A stretch of DNA of 64,000 bases from Xiphias gladius (taxonomy: Eukaryota > Chordata > Actinopteri > Istiophoriformes > Xiphiidae): the NCBI RefSeq assembly GCF_016859285.1, contig NC_053416.1:16386501-16450500 (forward strand), written 5' to 3'. The position numbers were made by a program, and so were the translations under genes. Positions 60,401 through 64,000 of the stretch are shown here, piece after piece. Below the pieces are notes generated by a model. That model saw only the letters and a program-made list of their open reading frames with translations, did not search any database and had not been told where the DNA came from. The first letter of the stretch is position 1; each line of letters begins with the position of its first letter.

Positions 60401-61445
60401 CACCATGAACGATCTTCCAGTAGGAAGATCTGTGGATGAGACACTGCGGCTGGTCCAGGCCTTCCAGTACACTGACAAGCACGGAGAAGGTACGAGAAGC
60501 TCTACAACACTTTGTTTGACTTCTGAAATGTAGTGTTTTCATGCGCAAATTAATTTATTTTTTTAAATCTGAAAATCATTGATTTTTTTTTTTTTTTTCC
60601 CCTCTTTCTTTTATAGCTATAATCTAATAATACAGTAGCACCTTGAAACGTATAGCCAGTTTTCAGTGGATTCTGTTTTTTGTTTTTTTGTTGTTGTTTT
60701 TTTTTGTTAAAGTGCTGACTGTAATTATGTCATTTTTTTACAGTGTGTCCAGCAGGATGGAAGCCGGGCAGTGACACAGTAAGTACCACCGGGGCTGGGA
60801 CTCATTTGGATCCTTGGTTACTAACTAATATTCCCCTAAATTAGACAGAAGATCTCAGATAGGTTGCCACGAATTTGCCAATCAGTCTGTCTCTGTCCAG
60901 CTGGAGCACTAGTGAATACAGCCTCTGTCTAAAAGACAAGCTGTCTGTCTGTTTTTAAAAAAAAGAAAAGCATACACATTTCAAAAAAAATAAATTAAGA
61001 GAAATGAACTCTGAGCATTGCCTGACTATATAAGTTGTGCCCTTACAGAAAAAGATTTCAGGTCAAGCTGCAGCACTTAGCTACTTCTGATGTTTGTGCA
61101 AAACGTATTATGTTCAACTTGGCCCAAACTGGTGAGCAGGGATGTTCACTGAGGAATCACACCTCAAAGTATTTTGGAAATACTGCTCTTTAAACATGGG
61201 CCAGATTTTTCATTTTGAAGTGGGAAACTAAGCAATAATTGGGATACACACAAAAGCAGACTCGTTTTGTTGTCAGGGATCTACATTAATAACAGCCTGG
61301 TTTGAAGCGCAATCTAATATATTTCTATTGTCTAGTGTAATTCTTACTATCATAAGAATGACTTATTACTAATTTAGTTCATTCTTTCCCACAGATCATT
61401 CCTGACCCTTCAGGCAAGCTGAAGTATTTTGATAAATTGAACTGA
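56731..61445 (+). CDS. prdx4: Peroxiredoxin 4, ER/secreted typical 2-Cys peroxiredoxin
   Basis: Prx4 reduces hydrogen peroxide in the endoplasmic reticulum and feeds oxidative protein folding. Seven exons join in phase: 56731-56947, 59274-59391, 59500-59616, 59893-60015, 60359-60489, 60744-60778 and 61395-61445, giving 263 aa. Exon 1 encodes a signal peptide ([17 protein letters not shown]), which separates PRDX4 from cytosolic PRDX1/2. It is followed by Cys43 ([10 protein letters not shown]), matching the interchain disulfide cysteine of the family. The peroxidatic Cys116 is in TFVCPTEI and the resolving Cys237 in [12 protein letters not shown]. The GGLG motif and the C-terminal KLKYFDKLN (YF motif) that mark hyperoxidation-sensitive 2-Cys enzymes are present. 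A GTG 30 bases upstream extends the frame, but the ATG at 56731 is the natural start. Intron 1 carries a large TIR element. A broken copy of exon 2 lies downstream. Confidence 0.97.
57799..59023. mobile_element. TIR element with nested insertion in prdx4 intron 1
   Basis: The left end 'agggctgcaataa' and the right end 'ttagttgtagccct' are inverted copies. Both arms contain the 'gattaatcga/ttaatcgatt' and 'tataaaatgccagaaa' phrases I recall from an abundant percomorph MITE. The middle, about 58170-58830, does not look like the MITE. It includes 'ggggtctggaggtggaatag' and a TA/TG-rich tail, so another repeat has probably inserted. No transposase was seen. Confidence 0.65.
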
Positions 61446-61498
61446 TCTGCGTTTCTGTTTGCCCAGTCTGTGAAATCCACCACTTACTGAAAGTTCAA

Positions 61499-61504
61499 AT
61501 TAAA
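61499..61504 (+). terminator. Candidate polyadenylation signal of prdx4
   Basis: ATTAAA lies 54 bases after the prdx4 stop codon. It is a common variant signal and would give a very short 3' UTR. Confidence 0.5.
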
Positions 61505-61593
61505 GGTCTTTTCATAAAATGCTGTCTGACTGGTCTTTTAGCGTCATCTGACAGTTTTAGCTCAGTTCATACCTTTGTTTTCTTTAGCGCTGA

Positions 61594-61651
61594 AAGTTTC
61601 AAAGCCTGCATCACACATTGGGAAAGAACAGCTGTCATTATTGTGAATTCA
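61594..61651 (+). pseudogene. Degenerate duplicate of prdx4 exon 2
   Basis: About 58 bases match the start of prdx4 exon 2 (59271-59327), with shared runs such as 'aagtttcaaagcctgca', 'aagaacagctgtcat'-like text and 'gtgaattca'. The copy has a 2-base insertion (catcacacaTTGGG against caccacacTGGG) that breaks the frame. It retains a T-rich acceptor-like lead-in (tttgttttctttag). No partner exons of a second prdx4 copy were found nearby. Confidence 0.85.
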
Positions 61652-63207
61652 CCCAGCGGCTGCCAGCTGATTACAAAGTAAGACAGAAATATAAGTATCA
61701 ACAGAATCTTCACAATATTTGCTTTGCCGGTCATGGTGTCCATTTTGAGTTTGCTGGAATGTAAATGTATGGCTAACACAGCATACACATCTTACCTTGG
61801 AAATTAGCCCCAGGCTATGCACATCATGCACAGTCAGGCAAGACTTTCCTTAAGCATTTACTTACAGGACTGAATAAGTTTGCACTGTGAGCTGACAGAG
61901 AGCAAACTGCTAATTCTGAGTAAAAGGTGCCTATTTAACATCACCTCAGAAGAGTTGGTTCACATCACATCCCTGCTTGGTCCTGAATAATAAAGGTAGA
62001 GAGAAATGAAAGTTTAGTAATAATGTGAGAAATATGTCAAACATGCTGATGCTGAAACATTAAGTGACAGTGTAGCTCAGTAACTGAGGGATCTTGTGAA
62101 GGAAAGAGTACTGTGTGGTATTTTCTGCAACTGAAACAATGAACAGTTAAAGGAAAGTGCTGGATTGTACAGAAGTTCTGCACTTCGAGTAAAGGTGCTC
62201 TGATGTTAGAACCATCTGCAAACAAGAAATGTCTTGTTTGTGAGGGAGGTTTGTGGTGTGTGTGTTTTTTTTTTTTTTAATCCAGTAGAAAAATTGCCCT
62301 TGAGCATGTTAACCAAATGCAGTTGCATAAAGCATGTTTAAGGAACAGATACTTATTCAGTGTCATTAAAGGATACACTGAGCACAGCAAACAGTCAAGG
62401 GTCGTTGTGTTTATGACTGTCACAGGATGACAGAACATCGTGTGCGAGGTCGTTTGGAGTTTCGAGACAAAGTCTGAAAACATTTGACTAAAAGATGCTT
62501 TCATTGCTAACCATCACACCAAAAGATGTGGCCATGTCACAGCCTTGTCTCTAAGTTAGCATGTCAAGAGTTAATCAACTGCTCATTCCTGGCTATTGAG
62601 AACCTAAAGCCCATGTTCCTCGTTAACTTTTTATTGGAGGTAAAACCCATGAGCAAAATGTTATATAAAGCATCTATATAAAGCATATCAGTAGATCAAT
62701 GAAAGATTTTAGTTTTTTATCCTCAGCAATGCAAATGATTGTTGTGACTGTATGTGTGTGTGAGTGTTTGCGGAGCAGATGCATATATGACCCCTCTGAA
62801 GAGCAGTCTTTTGTAGGTTATTCTTTACTCAGCTCTACAGACATTATGTCCACTGTTCATCTGTTTTCCAGGTCTGGTTAATATTTACCTTTTAAATAAC
62901 ATTCACATGACGTACAGTGATCAACACAGAGATATGGAGTCAACAGAAAAGAAAAAGAAACAGGATGTAACGTGCTGTCTGCCCATATATGGGTTAACAG
63001 GTGTGTTCCATCAGGGATACATAAAAGAGAAGTTACTGAAGCTACTGTACCACAATGTGCAACGTAGCCAATGCAGTTCTGTATATGCTGGTTTTCTAAA
63101 TTCATTGTCGGGGGGTAAACTCCTGAGGAGCGAATGAAGAAACAAATTTTGCTTTTATTCACATTCAGAGGACTAGTGAGCAAAGGGAAAAAGGGTAAAA
63201 AGAGAAA

Positions 63208-64000
63208 ATGGCCAATTTTATATTACGGACAGCTGAACCCAAGGATGTATCTGACATTCTGCGACTCATAAAGGTAGGCCAAATATTAAAGTCTTATATT
63301 TTAACAACTAATTATACATTTGAACCATCTGATGGCAGAGTTATTATCTCTGTTCTACTATTTCTAATTGTAGTTCCAGTAAAGAGCAGAATTCATTGGG
63401 TTTCTTGTTTCTTTTTGCCTTTTAGGAACTTGCTAAATTTGAAGAGATGGAAGAGAAGGTCAGGCTGACAGAGAAAGGTGGTACAGTTTAGTCCACATTA
63501 TGTTGAACTATAAGCATATATTTACCTGGATGTTGAAAAAAAAAAAAATATTTTCAGTCTTCATACATTCTTCTAAAGTCAAAGTCCCACTTGCAGATCT
63601 ACTTGAAGACGGCTTTGGGGATCATCCATTCTACCACTGCTTGGTCGCAGAGGTCCCAAAAGAGCAGAGCTCAGATGGTAAAAACATGTCTCTAACACAG
63701 AGTCATATTTCTCCCCTTCCCTTTAAATTCCACTCATGGTGTTTTGTTGTAGGGTACACTGTGATTGCCTTTGCCATGTACTACTTCACCTATGACCCTT
63801 GGATTGGAAAGCTCCTGTACTTGGAAGACTTCTTTGTCATGCAGGAGTTTCGTGGTAAGGTTATATGGTGGTGGTAAAGGTTAATAAGTTACAGATAGAA
63901 ATGTTTTCCAACGTTGAGGGGCATTTTTACACACGCTCATATGAACTAACTGTTTTAATTGCATTCCGCACATATCATCTTGCACCAGGCCTCGGCATTG
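63208..64000 (+). CDS. sat1: Diamine acetyltransferase 1 (spermidine/spermine N1-acetyltransferase), 3' end beyond window
   Basis: SAT1 acetylates spermidine and spermine from acetyl-CoA, the controlling step of polyamine catabolism and export, in the cytosol. Exons seen are 63208-63273, 63426-63477, 63597-63677, 63753-63854, and the first 12 bases of the next exon from 63989 to the window edge. All junction phases agree. The translation [20 protein letters not shown], then [20 protein letters not shown], then [20 protein letters not shown] follows human SAT1 closely. The last bases encode GLGI, the beginning of the acetyl-CoA-binding R/Q-x-x-G-x-G loop of GNAT enzymes. The rest of the GNAT fold is cut off. 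The intron between exons 3 and 4 is only 75 bases. This leaves no room there for the poison exon known in mammals. Confidence 0.95.

Larger units (their letters stand above)
61446..63207. other. Spacer between prdx4 and sat1
   Basis: It contains the prdx4 3' UTR and poly(A) signal, a broken copy of prdx4 exon 2 at 61594-61651, a T-run at 62264-62278, and the sat1 upstream region. The sequence 'tacataaaag' near 63019 could be a TATA-like box. No further coding exon was found. Confidence 0.5.

Overview
The window looks like teleost fish nuclear DNA, probably from a percomorph. The genes are split into many short exons with GT-AG introns, the background is AT-rich, CA/TG microsatellites are abundant, there are Tc1/mariner transposons, and several dispersed repeats are ones I recall from percomorph genomes. 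There are no operons, CRISPR arrays or prokaryotic features. I assembled gene models by hand by joining exons whose splice phases agree and comparing the translations with remembered vertebrate families. No alignment was run.

Layout. 686-3829 (-): pcyt1b, choline-phosphate cytidylyltransferase B. 3830-8565: repeat-rich spacer with an AC-dinucleotide tract of about 2.1 kb. 8566-15206 (+): liph-like phospholipase A1, complete at 450 aa, with a Tc1 element in intron 1. 16448-18729 (-): a short gene encoding only the C-terminal coiled-coil part of an SH3KBP1/CIN85-type adaptor, with no SH3 domains. 20522-27076 (-): an Arg/Ser/Pro/Gly-rich protein, probably bclaf3, with a non-coding first exon near 28.8 kb. 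29180-29654: a hAT-like MITE. 32401-42801 (-): map7d2, 17 exons including one phase-neutral cassette exon. 45077-52549 (+): pdha1, pyruvate dehydrogenase E1 alpha, complete at 390 aa, with a decayed Tc1 element in intron 7. 56731-61445 (+): prdx4, ER/secreted peroxiredoxin, complete at 263 aa. 63208-64000 (+): sat1, spermidine/spermine N1-acetyltransferase, cut by the right edge.

These genes share no pathway. They are linked by conserved vertebrate synteny: SH3KBP1, BCLAF3, MAP7D2, PDHA1, PRDX4, SAT1 and PCYT1B all lie in human Xp22.11-p22.12, while liph does not. map7d2 and pdha1 are divergent, about 2.3 kb apart. prdx4 and sat1 are tandem, about 1.8 kb apart.

The main curiosities are the giant, nearly pure AC tract, whose 135-bp right flank is repeated identically 0.9 kb away; the SH3-less sh3kbp1-like gene; a frameshifted copy of prdx4 exon 2 downstream of prdx4; the truncated C terminus or possible GC-AG intron of pcyt1b; and several TIR elements, one with a nested insertion. 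I see no convincing new biological system.
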